64,000 bases of DNA from Luzula sylvatica (lineage: Eukaryota; Streptophyta; Magnoliopsida; Poales; Juncaceae): the NCBI GenBank assembly GCA_946800325.1, contig OX326959.1, forward strand, positions 7,150,501-7,214,500, read 5' to 3'. Below the pieces are notes generated by a model, which saw nothing but the letters and a program-made list of their open reading frames with translations, made no database searches and was not told the origin of the DNA. Of the stretch, positions 13,023 through 25,169 are shown in pieces; within the stretch, counting starts at the first letter, position 1; the number at the start of each line of letters is the position of its first letter. The translations under genes were made by a program, and so were the position numbers.

Positions 13023-15408
13023 AGGTAATAATTTTAATTTGTGTGCTTTGTGTGTGTGATGCATTCATATCGTTTGCAAAGGGTTTTTTAGTAAAAGAAA
13101 TGTGTTTATTTGGTATTATAATTCAAAATTATTATCAAATAAAATAAACTATGGTAATGGAATGAAATGTGTATGATTGTTGAAAAAAGTAGGAATTGGC
13201 CGCCCATATTTTGTTTTAATTTTTTATTTCTTCAGTAAGATATATTTTAGTTTATATATTTTAACTTTTTTTTTAATGTGGTATAGATTTTTATTTAATG
13301 TGGCATAAAGATAAAAAAAATTAAACGTGTCATATACATCTTAAATGTAATATATTTTTTTGAATCGTAATTGTTTTGTTAGATGTGTTAATTGTAATAT
13401 ATAGCTTTTTGTACATGATCCTACATTTTTTTAACAACAATATACTTATCTGAATATACCAGCATATATTTTTAGTAGCAATATATTTTTTCTTTTTTTT
13501 TTATTTTAAACAGCAATATATTTTTTCTGAATATTAATATATCTATTGAATTTTCAATGCCATATACATTACTTCTTTTTTTTTTACTAATATAGCTTAT
13601 TGAATGTAATTATATTTTTCTTGAATATATTTTTGAATAGTCATTCCTTTGTAGACAAATAGTTAATAGTTAATTATTGATACATAATAGGATAGCCTTT
13701 ATTTATAGAGTTAATATTTTTTCGTTTAAAGGTGGAGAACAACTATGGGCCTAGCCTCCCCTGGTCCGAGAATTTTTGTTGGTTCAATGCTTCTAATTAA
13801 AATTTAAAAAATTATAATTATTATATTATGCAATACTTTCAAGATCTTTCTCGGAATAAATGATACTTAATAGTTTATTGTTTGCTGGATATTCAAATCA
13901 ATATTTTTTAAATGACGTGTTTTTTGGTGATTTGCTTGTTTCAACAAGTAAGCATATGGGTGTACGAAACCTAATTAAATATATTGATCATTTCCTATTC
14001 ATCCGACAATCGAACTAAATCGGTCGAATTCGATTTAATTCGATATTTCGTTCGATTCGGTTGAAAAGGTTGGTATTGTTTGGTTTATTAGAATTTAGTA
14101 TTTTAAAAACTGATTAAACCGAACCGGTTTAATTATATCACATTTTTTTCAATATGTAAATTTCTGTTCGGTCTTATTTCATTTCATAATTATAAAACTA
14201 TACATACAATTCAAGTAGGATATTGTTGGAATATTATTTCAAATATAGGGATCTGTCTCGCAACACAGAGTCTAATTCGTGCCATTACATTTTTTGTATT
14301 TAAATATGAAAAAAAATATATTGCGAAAATTTTGCTTCGAAAATTAGAACATGTATTTGAAATCACTATCTCGTCCCCTTTATAATCGGATCCCGGATCC
14401 GTCCCCGGTGGCAACCTATGTTTTACTAAAATATCCCTTTTTATTTATGGCATGTACCTGAAATATTATTTTTTTAGTTTTTAAATTTATCTTTTTTAAA
14501 TTTAACAGCATAAAACAATAATACGTATTAAATGCATTTTATTATTAATATATACATGAATAATCTCAAAAAATTATTGTTGAATTATGGATTATTTGAA
14601 TTGGCAATTTTTTATAATTTTTAATACTTACTTGAGAAAGATATAATGCATAATAAATTAATGAAATGTTTATCATTTAAAAACATTTTATAATTAAGAG
14701 GGGTATTTTGGTAAAAAGTAAACTTTGCCGCTCTAGACAAACAAAAATTAGCGTTTTCCTAAATAATTATAATTCTCCGAAATATGAATAGGAAATGTAA
14801 GTTGAATCCATGTTTTAAAATCTGAAATGAATCTGTACATGTATTTCAAATACTATTTAACATAATTAAAGTTATGTACAAAAAATATGGATTACAACAA
14901 GGCAAAAATAAAAATGTTAAATTAAAAGAGAAAAGAAAAAATGACTACAACATAGCATAAATGCACAGCGAGAAAACTGTTATAAACAATTGCTAATAAT
15001 TCACAAAGAGAATATTTAATACAAATTACAAAAATAATAATACTGCACAGCGGGGAAAATTCATCTACAAGAAAAAACAAATCAATGGCAAGACAAATTA
15101 AAACAACTCGTGAAAAATCAAATTACATTTGCAATGTAGTCCGAAACAAATCAAAAAATTTCATGAGCTTAGTTTTTTCCCAAATTCAGAACAAGTCTAC
15201 ATTGCAAAACAAACAAACAAACCAAAAAAAAAATGAAATTACTAAAAGGGAAGCAATAATGTCCTTCGCTCTTACACGGCAGCGTGAACAAACCTGCCCA
15301 AAATCATAATCATATTTTATTATTTATACAATACAAATTTATAAAATATTAACTTGATTTATTTACCCGACTTGCTTCGTACCGGACATGTGGGCTGGAG
15401 CTAAATGT
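13023..15408. other. Intergenic region between convergent RGLG genes (copy A)
   Basis: AT-rich with no supported gene. A hAT-like remnant with GGTCGAATTCG and AACCGAACCGGTTTAA motifs lies at about 13990-14130. The two RGLG genes converge here, so antisense overlap of long 3' ends is possible. The same holds for 45747-48129 in copy B. Confidence 0.5.
15251..15293 (-). pseudogene. Possible decayed RING exon of the minus-strand RGLG gene (copy A)
   Basis: After an AG acceptor-like site the minus strand reads VCSRCRVRAKDI, which can be aligned with the start of the RING exon of the sister gene ([12 protein letters not shown]): C-x2-C and the K-[DN]-[MI] spacing match. It then loses the rest of the RING. 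It lies 3' of the stop at 15409, where a RING exon would be expected. This is a short match and may be chance. The same sequence is at 47972-48014 in copy B. Confidence 0.3.
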
Positions 15409-16033
15409 TTATCTCGATGCACTCAAGCCTCCTGTTCGAGGGGGTGTTAAATGCTCCCGATTTTGTTCCTGTAAGTTATGTGCCTGTATTGCTTCCAATT
15501 GTAACGGAACTTCCATGAGAGCCTTAACAGCAAATTCAGCCTCTTTTCTCTCTCGGGGAATATTCTGCGACATTATCTCTGTAAAATTCACAAACTTCCC
15601 AAAAAAAAAGAAAAAAAATTATAGACGAATAAAAGAATACATATTTTATTTACTTGATGAAATGCATTTAAAAACCTGAAAATTATCAAAAAGGCGAGCA
15701 GGCAAAGAGTCGTCGTATTTCTTGGCGAGATCCCAAGGGCCGTCCCCAACTCCGACGAGAATTATAGACAAAGGAAAATTACTATAATAAAGAAAATAAA
15801 AATTATTCAGAAAATAAAAATTATCATTTATGGCAATTAGTTTACCTGGCCCTTTCGATAGCTCCGATGGTACATTCTTCTTGGTAGCTTGATTGGCCAG
15901 GATTCGTGCCGTCACATGCCGTGACCTATGAAGATCAAAAAAAAAAAAAAAAAAAAACTTATTTTATTTAGCCATTTTATTTAACCCTACAAAGTTGTTG
16001 AATTTACTTGTCCATCAGCAATTATAAGCAAAA

Positions 16034-19000
16034 CTAGCAATAGCCCGCGCAATTGCGCGGGACTTAATACCTGATTTTGTATATTTTTTTTGATATATTT
16101 TGTTTAAATAACATTTGCACAAACTTACTTAATATAATCTCGATATTTTTGCAAATATATTGATGCCAATAAATACATTATAATTAATAAAAATTTATGA
16201 AATTGGTCTATCATAAATACATGCATTATAATTAATAAAGATTCATATAATTAGTCTATCATCATAAAATGTCATTCATTAACATACCAAATATCAATAC
16301 TACATAACACAATTGTAAATGTTATATATTAACAGACAAAATATGAATATTATTACTTTTGTTCCAAATAAATTATCGATTGAGCCATACATTCATACAT
16401 GCGTTATATATGGAGCCCCAATAACACAAAAATTAACACACTTGACGACATGGTAACAGATAAATAAGTGGCTTTGTTAGTATTATTAATTGACTCGATT
16501 AACGATTGAATTGACCGCTTAATTGAATTGACCGATTAATTGCGGGTACAAATTGGGTTGAAATAGAAAAAAACAAAGAAAGCACTCTGTCAATCTTTGG
16601 TGATATATTTGTGTCCATAGTTTGATGATATATTTGGGTACAAATTGGGTTGAAATAGAAAAAAATAACATCGTGTCAGTCTTTCCTGATATGTTTAAAA
16701 TGATATGTTTAAATTTTTTAAAATGATATGTTTAAAATTATATGGATGGTAGTATTTGTTTCCGAAACATTGGTTTTGTATCTTTTACATTTTTGAATTT
16801 TCTTTTCTTTTCCATGCATTTATAGTTCCATCAAACCAAAAAACCTCAGGAAACAACTAAATTGTTTTGTTTTATTTTTTCAATGCAAGTACATATAATT
16901 TCATCCAAGCTAGTTTGATCCAGTATAGTATGCAATATTTTTTTTTTTTTGTTTTTCCAATCCAAATACACATAATTGCATCCAAGCATATATTGTTTGG
17001 TCCAGTTTCACATAATTTGAACCATGCTTATTTTAATGGAAACTATTAAAGAAATATATTCAATAAAAATTAAAAACCAATAAGAATAGCAGAAAAGAAC
17101 GGCCTCATAATTATTCGAGTAGCAATAACTTTGTTTCATTGTAGAAATAACCAAATCAATTGCAGAGAAACTTTAATTCGAGTAACTGCAAAAAATCTGA
17201 AAAATTTTAGCCAAAGAAATCATCGTAAATGTTAATATTGACTTAAAAACAAAATAAATCACCAAAAAAGCAAAAAACAATCCAAAACAATGAAATTGCA
17301 AGAATGGGAAAAAATGGCACCTAGAAACATTGCAGCAAGTACTGAGATCGGGAACAGGTACACGGTACATCTTTGACCAAAAAACTCTGATATTATTGAT
17401 CTGCATGTATGTTTCCACTTTATTCGTGAAATGATTGTGCAACCAATAAAACCAACAAAAATCAGAACAAAAAATGAATAAAATAAATAAATTAAAAAAT
17501 AATAATCACAAACTTAGGGACGCATTTAGATATATAATTTCGGGAGCATTATAGGTCATCGGATTGGTAAACATTCTCGAGACATCAGAAACAAACATTT
17601 CGAACGTCACGTAATACAACTCCGACTCCACTCTTTCATCACCGTCTTCAAATTTACACCAAAAATTAACAATCTTAATGCTTTCATCATTTTTTTCTTT
17701 TTAAAAGAACTGAAATAATGAAAAGACGGAAATACTCACGGGCAGGAACTTCGCGAGCATCCACCGGCTCCTTGAAGGGCCACGCACGCATCCAGATGCT
17801 GAATCATCATCAACAAAAAAAACAATATTACAAATAATCCCGTCAATATTATATTTTAACTAATAATATTCTATTTTGAGAGAGAGTAAATGCTTTCCAG
17901 AGGGCTGGCGGGAGAGTATTTAAATTCTGACGCAAGGAGTTCGAGCATGGCGAGTTGGTGAACGTTTTGAATTTTGAGGGGCCCCACTGCCCCGCCGTCC
18001 ATTCCGCTTACTCTTTACAAATTTTAAAAATTACAGGGGCATATTTGATATTTTGAAGATTTTTTATGTACTTACCAAGACCGGTATGTCATCAACTTTT
18101 ATCAGCTTTTTCGGTACTCCCAATTCCTTCTATTCAATTAGACATATTAAAATAGAAAATACAAACTAATGGAGAGAGAAAGAGAGACCTTTTAAACAAT
18201 TCATATACTATCTGGCAATTCAAGAGGTCTCTAATTTTCTCATCAATTGCCTGCATATAATCGCCATGATAACAAAATAAATCAATACTAATAAAATAAT
18301 AAAAATATTCAACCTGCATTTGGCGACGATTACGAACCATAGTGGCAAGATGAATATACGGTAGTTTGAAATTTATCATGCACTCCGTTAATATGCCCTC
18401 ATCATAATCGTTTATATACCTATTAATGAAACCGACGAACATAATTAATTCAATTAAATAAATTATATAAATATTAAAAAATAAATCAGAACTTAACGAA
18501 TGAATTAATTAACAAAGGAACAATTATTTCAAAATCCTGAAAACACACTATGCAAAAATTAGTCGGTATATTTAACAAATTGAGAAATAATTTGAATCGG
18601 TTACACGAAAACGAAGAACAAAATCTGAAGACTCTTACGCTGGTTCGAGTCAGTCAATTTCATTATTTGGTTTCGAGCGAAAACCCTCGCCTTTCTCTTT
18701 CGAGCTTCTGTACAATCAACAAAAAAAAGCAATGAATCAGGAAAACAAATCATTTCGATTGAGCGAAAACTGCAAGTAATTTGTAGCATTTTAAAAAATT
18801 CAATTGAAAACAAATCGATACCGATAAATAATCAGCAAAGAGGGAAAAAAATCAGGAAAACAAAACGGGAAATGTGAAATATGGATTGTACCTCTTTGTA
18901 CCTGTCGTCTTGAGCGCAAACCATTTCGATTCAAGAAAAATTGAAAAGAAGTCGTGCAAACCAAGTCGTGCAAACCCTAAATACCAATTTCAGTTGAATC

Positions 19001-19320
19001 CACATGAAAGCATGACGAATCTTGGAGGTATGGTTAGGGTTAGGGTTTTCACAATTGAAGATGTAGTGCTGCTCCGCCTCGCGTCATGGCCTTCTCCGAC
19101 TCGCTCGATGGCCTGGTCGATCTCCGTCGGTCTCGCGCCATCCGCCTAATTCCATGACTTTCTCTTCTCTCTTCTCTCCTCTGTAGTGGACTGTGACTGG
19201 GTTATTTTTTGGCGGAATGAAGAGAAAGAAGAGAGGAAAGAATTTGGAAGGGTATACATGAAAAAAGATGGCCACGTGGCAAATTTTGGTGAGTCGTTCA
19301 AAATTATAACTATAGAAAGA
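16034..19320 (-). mobile_element. Complete Helitron inserted in an RGLG exon (copy A only)
   Basis: A 3,287-bp insertion absent from copy B, so both borders are exact. On the minus strand it starts TCTTTCTATAG and ends with the perfect hairpin CCCGCGCAATTGCGCGGG (plus 16044-16061), seven bases, then CTAG. It sits between A and T of the target, with no target-site duplication, as Helitrons do. It encodes no Rep/helicase, so it is non-autonomous. It carries GCN5-like exons (17514-18420). It lies in the most similar part of the duplication, so the insertion is recent. Confidence 0.95.
17514..18420 (-). pseudogene. Captured GCN5-type histone acetyltransferase fragment inside the Helitron
   Basis: Minus-strand exon pieces in gene order: 18420-18314 (YINDYDEGILTEC), 18250-18189 (AIDEKIRDLLNCQIVYE), 18129-18076 (KELGVPKKLIKVDDI), 17798-17740 (WPFKEPVDAREVPA) and about 17637-17514 (RVESELYYVTFEMFV). 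These match, in order, the end of the acetyltransferase domain, the linker and the bromodomain of plant GCN5/HAG1. The acetyl-lysine pocket segment after VPA is missing, as are the N-terminal two thirds. Splice-like borders are kept, so genomic DNA rather than an mRNA was captured. Another short exon-like piece at about 17900-18000 (VHQLAMLELLASEF) is unassigned. The fragment lies on the same strand as the host RGLG gene. Confidence 0.85.
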
Positions 19321-19839
19321 TATGATATAAGCATCCACTCCTAAGGACTATGTCAATCGCTTTTTCTATTATCGGAGCAAACGATGTTGGCCCTATAATT
19401 CAGAACATAAAATATTACTCAATTATGAACATTTATTTTGTAAAATCAAACCCAAAAATGTGAAAATTACCGGATAATCTAACTCGTGATACGGTTCGTC
19501 TGTATTGTGTCAAGACTTCTGCTAGCCCGTAGCACGGTCTTCCATCCGGAGATAAACTGAATACATCTTTATCATGTGTATTTGCTGAAAATCATTGATA
19601 CAAAAAACGCATATTCATCGGATTGAATTGAATTGATAAAAAGATATAAAAGTGTAAAAATACAAAGTGCAACTTATTAAAATTAATGTTTTTTAAGTTA
19701 AGTATTTTAATTATGTAGTTAATAAATAAGTGGATGTATAATAATTAGTGTGTCATTTATCCTGTAAGGTGTCTTATCCATATAAATTCTAAAAAATTGT
19801 GTTTGAGAATGTGTATTAGATCATAAACGAAGTAATCCT

Positions 19840-19841
<2 letters not shown>

Positions 19842-19873
<32 letters not shown>
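19842..19873. repeat. (GA)n microsatellite in intron 3 of the minus-strand RGLG (copy A)
   Basis: About 32 bp of GA. The copy B counterpart at 49284-49318 is similar in length. Confidence 0.9.
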
Positions 19874-19875
<2 letters not shown>

Positions 19876-20846
19876 AACAAAATAATCCTCCAAAAATAAT
19901 TAATTAAAGAGTAAACAAAATGATTCTACGAAAATAATCACACCCTTATTTCTGATTGTATCTATATAATTTAGTGTGTGCATCTTTTGGGTGTTGTGTT
20001 TCAGTTATCAAAAGAATTCTATTCAGAACTTCATTCTCTGTCCTCATTTTTTTTTTATTAATCTTTGTTATTGATTCCCAAGATTGTATCCCCAAATTTT
20101 CTCCATCCAAATCAACAAATAAACCCTAAAACCCTATAATAATTAATAAGAAGAAGAAATTACCATCTCCAAAGCCGAAGCATGGGATTAGATTATCTTC
20201 GTCATACTTGGACAAAGTTTGGCCGATCAGAGTTATTGCTTGTTCGTATGGATTTTGAGTACCGCTAATATCATGCAATTTTTTGCCATTGAACGAACGT
20301 TTACCTGCTCATTAAGAACCATCAATATATGTAAATGATGAGACGTGAAAAAATAATTACAATCAAATCGATATTGGCATAATCATGTCTCTCTTTCTTG
20401 GCTTGATTTGGGGTTTAATTGCATTATTTCGCACACCAAACAGAATCAGCGGTATGAAAAATAAAAAAACCTGTCCACTCATTGCTTTTGGTGAAATCGA
20501 TTCCAATGATGAGATTTGATGACTCGAGGCCGGCTTTCTGAAGAGCCTCTGTTACCTGAGCGAAAGAAATAAAACCGCTAATTAACAAAGGCCGTGTTAC
20601 AATTCAAGCATGATTTTCATCAATTGTATGGAAACGGGTTATTGGATCATCACACATTGTAACAATCAAAGAGAAAAAAACAGTAAATACACATACCTGC
20701 TCGATACTGTGATAATTATCCTCTATCAGGTTATAATTTTGCTGGATTCTGCGATTTGGGTCATTCATTTTTAGTTTCAAAAATCAAAAATCTAAGGAGA
20801 GTTATGTAAAGAACAAAAAAGATTACGAATTATGAATAACTATGAG

Positions 20847-21757
20847 CAGTGTTTAAAATTGCGGCGATATTACGGCGATATTGCGGATATTGCGGCCTGG
20901 GATTTAGAATCGCAATTTCACAACGAAATGTTGCGGCATATAGCGTTTTTCCGATATTGCGGAAATTGCGGCGAGATATCGGCGAGATATCGGTAATATT
21001 GCGGATATATCGGATGATATTGCGGATAATATTCAAATCGTTGTAATTTTCTCATCCTTCCACCAAATAACATGAAATTTATATCGAAATCGCTCGTCTC
21101 GAAGAGAGGAATGCAGTGATGGGCTTGAATTTGTGAAATTTTGTCTTTTACCCTAAATTAAACACAAAATACACGTTAAAGTAATTTTATCGAGAATTAT
21201 TTAATATAAATATTATAACATAAATTTTGTGATTATTTAATACTTAGTTTCCATGTTTTATTATCAAAATATTTGATAAAATATGCTCATAACGTATATA
21301 ACTTCTAAAATGTGTTATTTTCATCTATAAATGTATGAATTTAGTAATTTTCATTGTATTTCATTTATGTTTAGATTTAAAATTTGAGTTATAGTATTTT
21401 GATATTTTTAGGATGTCGACAAAAAATTCTTCAACAAAATACAATTCCAAAGATCCCGTATAATTTCTATTTTAATGGAAATTTTATGATCAACTTTTAT
21501 TTACATTGAAAAAAGTTCATGGACAATCAATTTTTTTATTCTTTTTAGAAGAAAATTATAAAGCAAATTTTATGATATTATTGGTGATAAAAAATATTGT
21601 GAAAAATATTTTTAAACAAACTATTATTTTTAAATAATTTTTTATCGCAACGACTGTCCGCAATAAGGTTATTGCGCCGCAATTGCGCCCGCAAACGCAA
21701 TCCGCTGCAAAAAAGACCCGACCGCAATGGACCGCAATATCGCAATTTAAAACATTG
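20847..21757. mobile_element. Non-autonomous hAT element upstream of RGLG (copy A only)
   Basis: A 911-bp element with ends CAGTGTTTAAAATTGCGG and CGCAATTTAAAACATTG and a perfect 8-bp duplication ACTATGAG (20839-20846, 21758-21765). Copy B has the single-copy empty site at 50282-50289, which proves insertion after duplication. Subterminal regions are arrays of GCGGCGATATTGCGG-like motifs. No transposase. It separates the RGLG start codon from the TATA-like motif at 21811. Confidence 0.95.
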
Positions 21758-22155
21758 ACTATGAGAAAGATTGTAGAAAACCCACAAGAACACTTGCCTT
21801 TGGGGCTGCGTATATAAAAGTGCAGCCAAGAGAAGCGCGTTGCTGTCTTATTCCATTTCCACTTGAAAGAGACGGGAAATTTCATAAAGTACTTAGCTTT
21901 CTTTTTCTACTAATATGGGGGCTATTTCATTGAAATTCCGTAAGACCAGCTCAAGACCTAATTGATTTTATCATTAGGATATGAAGAAATCATTCAATTT
22001 GTTCGGTGCTCCAATGAAAAGAATCGCAGTGTTTTTACTCGTCTTCAGGTTTATTTTAGAAACAACACAGAAAATTCTCAATAATCTCGAGAAAACCGGG
22101 TCCTGAGCGAAGGTTTCTTCGCCGCGTTATGCATCACCCACTCCGTGTTGTCGTC

Positions 22156-22156
22156 C

Positions 22157-22208
<52 letters not shown>
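22156..22208 (+). repeat. (GT)n(GA)n compound microsatellite (copy A)
   Basis: A GT run followed by about 40 bp of GA, upstream of the minus-strand RGLG gene. Copy B has a longer GT and a shorter GA run at 50692-50734. Confidence 0.9.
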
Positions 22209-22211
<3 letters not shown>

Positions 22212-22644
22212 AGTGGACTTACTTGAGACTCGAGAATGGAGTCATAATGGAGTGCACCGTGAGAACAAAAACAAGGGGGGCAATTACATGTATATCCTTA
22301 TTTAACATCTTAATAACAAATTTTATCTCTAAAAATTTGTTAATAACGTATTTGTACCTCTAAATTCATTTTATATCAAATTTATTCAGAATTAACAGTT
22401 TCTGTTAAATCCAACATAAAAAAATAATTTTGACAATTATGCCCCTTCATATATAATCATTTCCTTCCTAATAATGTCCCATCATACATAATTTTGACAA
22501 TTATGTCCCCTTTGTCCCACAAAAAAAAAAAAAAAAAAAAAAACATTTCCCACTCCGATCAAGTAATATCTCAGGACTTAGAATGATCCTAATATTATTT
22601 TTTACAAACATACGTGCATACATATATACATGCATCGTTGCAAG

Positions 22645-23379
22645 CAATGTTGCAAAAAACAGAAAACGGTACGGTACGGTCGGCCACCGTTTTAATGTTT
22701 TACTGTAAAACGGTCGTAAAACGGAAAAAAAAAAACGGTTACTTAAATCGGCAATATTTTATAACAATTATAATAGAAATTTAAAAATAAAACTAACAAA
22801 AATATAATAATTCAATTTTTATAATTCAGCTTAAACATACACGAAAGTCTAAAATTTTAAAAAAACATATGAAATATTAATAAAACATATCGAATAAATG
22901 TCCATCGACATAAACATATCATAATAAATATTCTTAGCTATCTAATTAGACAAAACGATCAACTAATTAGATGCGTCAATCGAAATTATACACAAAATAA
23001 TTAACCATGATAAGCTGGATCAGAATTACCTTGTTCATGTAAGAATTAAACACAAAATACCACTAATTACAATTGTTATTTGAAAGAGAACATTTGATCT
23101 CTCTCCAAATTTACTACGAAACAGTTACCGGTTTGTAATGCCAAAAAAAAAAAACACTAAAAAAAAAAAAAAAAAAAAAATTAAAAAAAAAATCTGTTTT
23201 ATGAAAAAAACGGTAAAAAAAACGTTTAAAACGTTTTTTGACAAAAAAAACGGTCAAAGACGGTAAAAAAACGGTTGACCGTTTTTTGAATTTTTCTTGC
23301 AAAAAACGGGACGGTTTGGCACCGTTTTACCTTTTTTTTATCGTTTTACACCGTTTTACACCGTTTTTTGCAAACACTG
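22645..23379. mobile_element. Non-autonomous hAT element with ACGGT-rich ends
   Basis: A 735-bp element with ends CAATGTTGCAAAAAAC and GTTTTTTGCAAACACTG and a perfect 8-bp duplication GTTGCAAG (22637-22644, 23380-23387). Internal ends are full of ACGGTACGGTCGG, CACCGTTTTA and AAAACGGT motifs. Sister element at 25170. No transposase. Confidence 0.93.
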
Positions 23380-23854
23380 GTTGCAAGCAAAGACGGTCGT
23401 GCATTGAAACCATGTATAAGATGAATGTATAAATTTTTGACATGTATGAAATGTATGTGCAAATTATAATCAAAATATGTCTATGTTGGTCCATTAGCCC
23501 ATTACATCACTTTTGTTGTAAAATAACTAGATTAGTGATACAATGGAAACAATGCTCAAGGAAGAAAGAAACGAGCGAATGAATGTTTCATTTCTCTACA
23601 ATTCTTAAGGAGAAAAAAAATGGGAGATTGAATGTGTCATTTCTTTTTCATTGAATTCATCTCACATAGCATTACAATGGAGGAGTTTATATAGTTTTAT
23701 CGTACATAACACACAACATCATGGATGATACCTTAAACATACATAACACACAACATCATGAGTGGTGTCTTACTCATACATAACAAAACAAAATATATGT
23801 CTTTAATCATATTTCATTGTTTCAACTATTGAAATATATATGTCTTGTTTGTTT

Positions 23855-24868
23855 CAGGGACGGCTCAACCATGTAGGCCATGTAGGCCATGGTTGAGAGC
23901 CCCAAAATTTACAAAGCCCCATATATGTTTATACTATACTATATTAAGTTTAGGCTATTGTATATTTTTTCCTACCAAAATCACATTATTCATTAAGAAT
24001 GTTGTACTCACAATTGTGAATTTGGCAAAATTTTCATTTCCTGTCTTATTTAGTCAGATTTCTCTCCAAAATTGTCAATTTTTTGCAAATCCCTCGAATT
24101 ATGCAAATATTTCATTCCCATGTTAGCTGCTCATTTCTAAAATTGAAACCTTGCTTGTCTATTAAAGGAATTGCACCCTAACAGCTTGATTTCATTCTCT
24201 CTCCTAGATTTAGTATTTGATTAAGCAAAATGTTTTTTATTTATTTCAATATTTTCTTTCTCGTTTCGTAAGGATTCCATAATATTAGCATTATCTTTCA
24301 TTCATAGACTTAAATATTAGCAAAACCCTCAAATTTTGTAAGCTATATTCATAGACTTAAATATTTAAGGTGTATATGATTTCATGAATGAAATATTCTG
24401 CCTGTATTGCTTTAGGATATTTTCCTATTTTCTTCAAGATGTGAGAAAAATTGAATGATATTGTTTGCAATTACATCTCTTCATCTCATTGGTTGAATCT
24501 TGATTTATATATAATGATATATATTATTAGTTTTTAACTGTTAGGCATACATTGATTAAGCAAATTATTAGTTTTTAACTGTTTGCAATTACATCTCTTC
24601 ATCAAAATTCCTGTGCAACAATATTTTGTTTGAAGTTAGATTTTTTATCCTAAACTTCATAAGATAGTACATTGACGGATTTTTTTTCATTCTTGTGATG
24701 TGTAAGGTACCAGGTATTATTGATGTATATTTTTTTTGTTATGATTTTCATGATGTATATTTCAATTAAGTTAGCAAGACAAGAAAGCAATTTTTTTTGC
24801 ATTTATATAGAACAATAGAAAACTTATATTTTTCGCCGAGAGCCTCCAAAAGGATTGAGCCGGCCCTG
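23855..24868. mobile_element. Non-autonomous hAT element, CAGGGCCGGC type
   Basis: A 1,014-bp element with ends CAGGGACGGCTCAA and TTGAGCCGGCCCTG and a perfect 8-bp duplication GTTTGTTT (23847-23854, 24869-24876). The inside is AT-rich with no transposase, and it repeats a TAGTTTTTAACTGTT...TACATCTCTTCATC block. Confidence 0.92.
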
Positions 24869-25169
24869 GTTTGTTTATTAAACAAACAAAATAAATACAA
24901 AACATGATCGTGTGGCTTCAATCGACAATGTTATCGTCTTAATTATTCCTTTTCATTCTCCTCTTAAAAAGTTTGATAAATTAGTTAAAATTTTATGGTG
25001 TACTACTGGTACAACCATTTCAAGCCAGATCTTGAAACATATATTTTGAGATATCTTTTATATTTTATTTTTGCCGGATCGATCATTTTTCTCGTGTGAT
25101 TTTCTTATTATAATCATCTTGATGTCAATTATATATTTGGTCCTTCGAGGCAACATTCACTTATGAGAC

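Larger units (their letters stand above)
15409..20768 (-). pseudogene. RGLG: RING-less RGLG paralogue, copy A, disrupted by a Helitron in exon 5
   Basis: Minus-strand exons: 20768-20697, 20555-20471, 20304-20164, 19584-19471, 19392-19321 joined across the Helitron to 16033-16008, 15925-15846, 15781-15676, 15594-15409. Exons 2-7 have exactly the lengths of the plus-strand RGLG gene (85, 141, 114, 98, 80, 106 nt), so the two share an ancestor. Without the insertion the protein would be 293 aa: the vWA/copine domain ([28 protein letters not shown]) and no RING, ending LSASR. The Helitron sits inside the codons for YHILLI, so normal protein cannot be made from an unspliced exon 5. A 911-bp hAT element lies 79 bp upstream of the ATG. 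Exon 4 differs from copy B by several bases (two Gln-to-Arg and one Gly-to-Ala differences). Confidence 0.9.
1..22515 (+). repeat. Segmental duplication, copy A
   Basis: This block aligns in direct orientation with 32622-51060. The offset is 32,631 near position 2,000 and 32,721 from the plus-strand RGLG gene onward; the change reflects a longer GA run in copy B. The left edge may lie outside the window, because alignment already exists at base 1. On the right the copies part near 22,510 (A) and 51,060 (B). Copy A holds two insertions missing from B: a Helitron at 16034-19320 and a hAT-type element at 20847-21757. Positions 1,720-19,487 differ from B at only about twenty sites seen by eye, while both flanks differ much more often. 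Confidence 0.95.
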
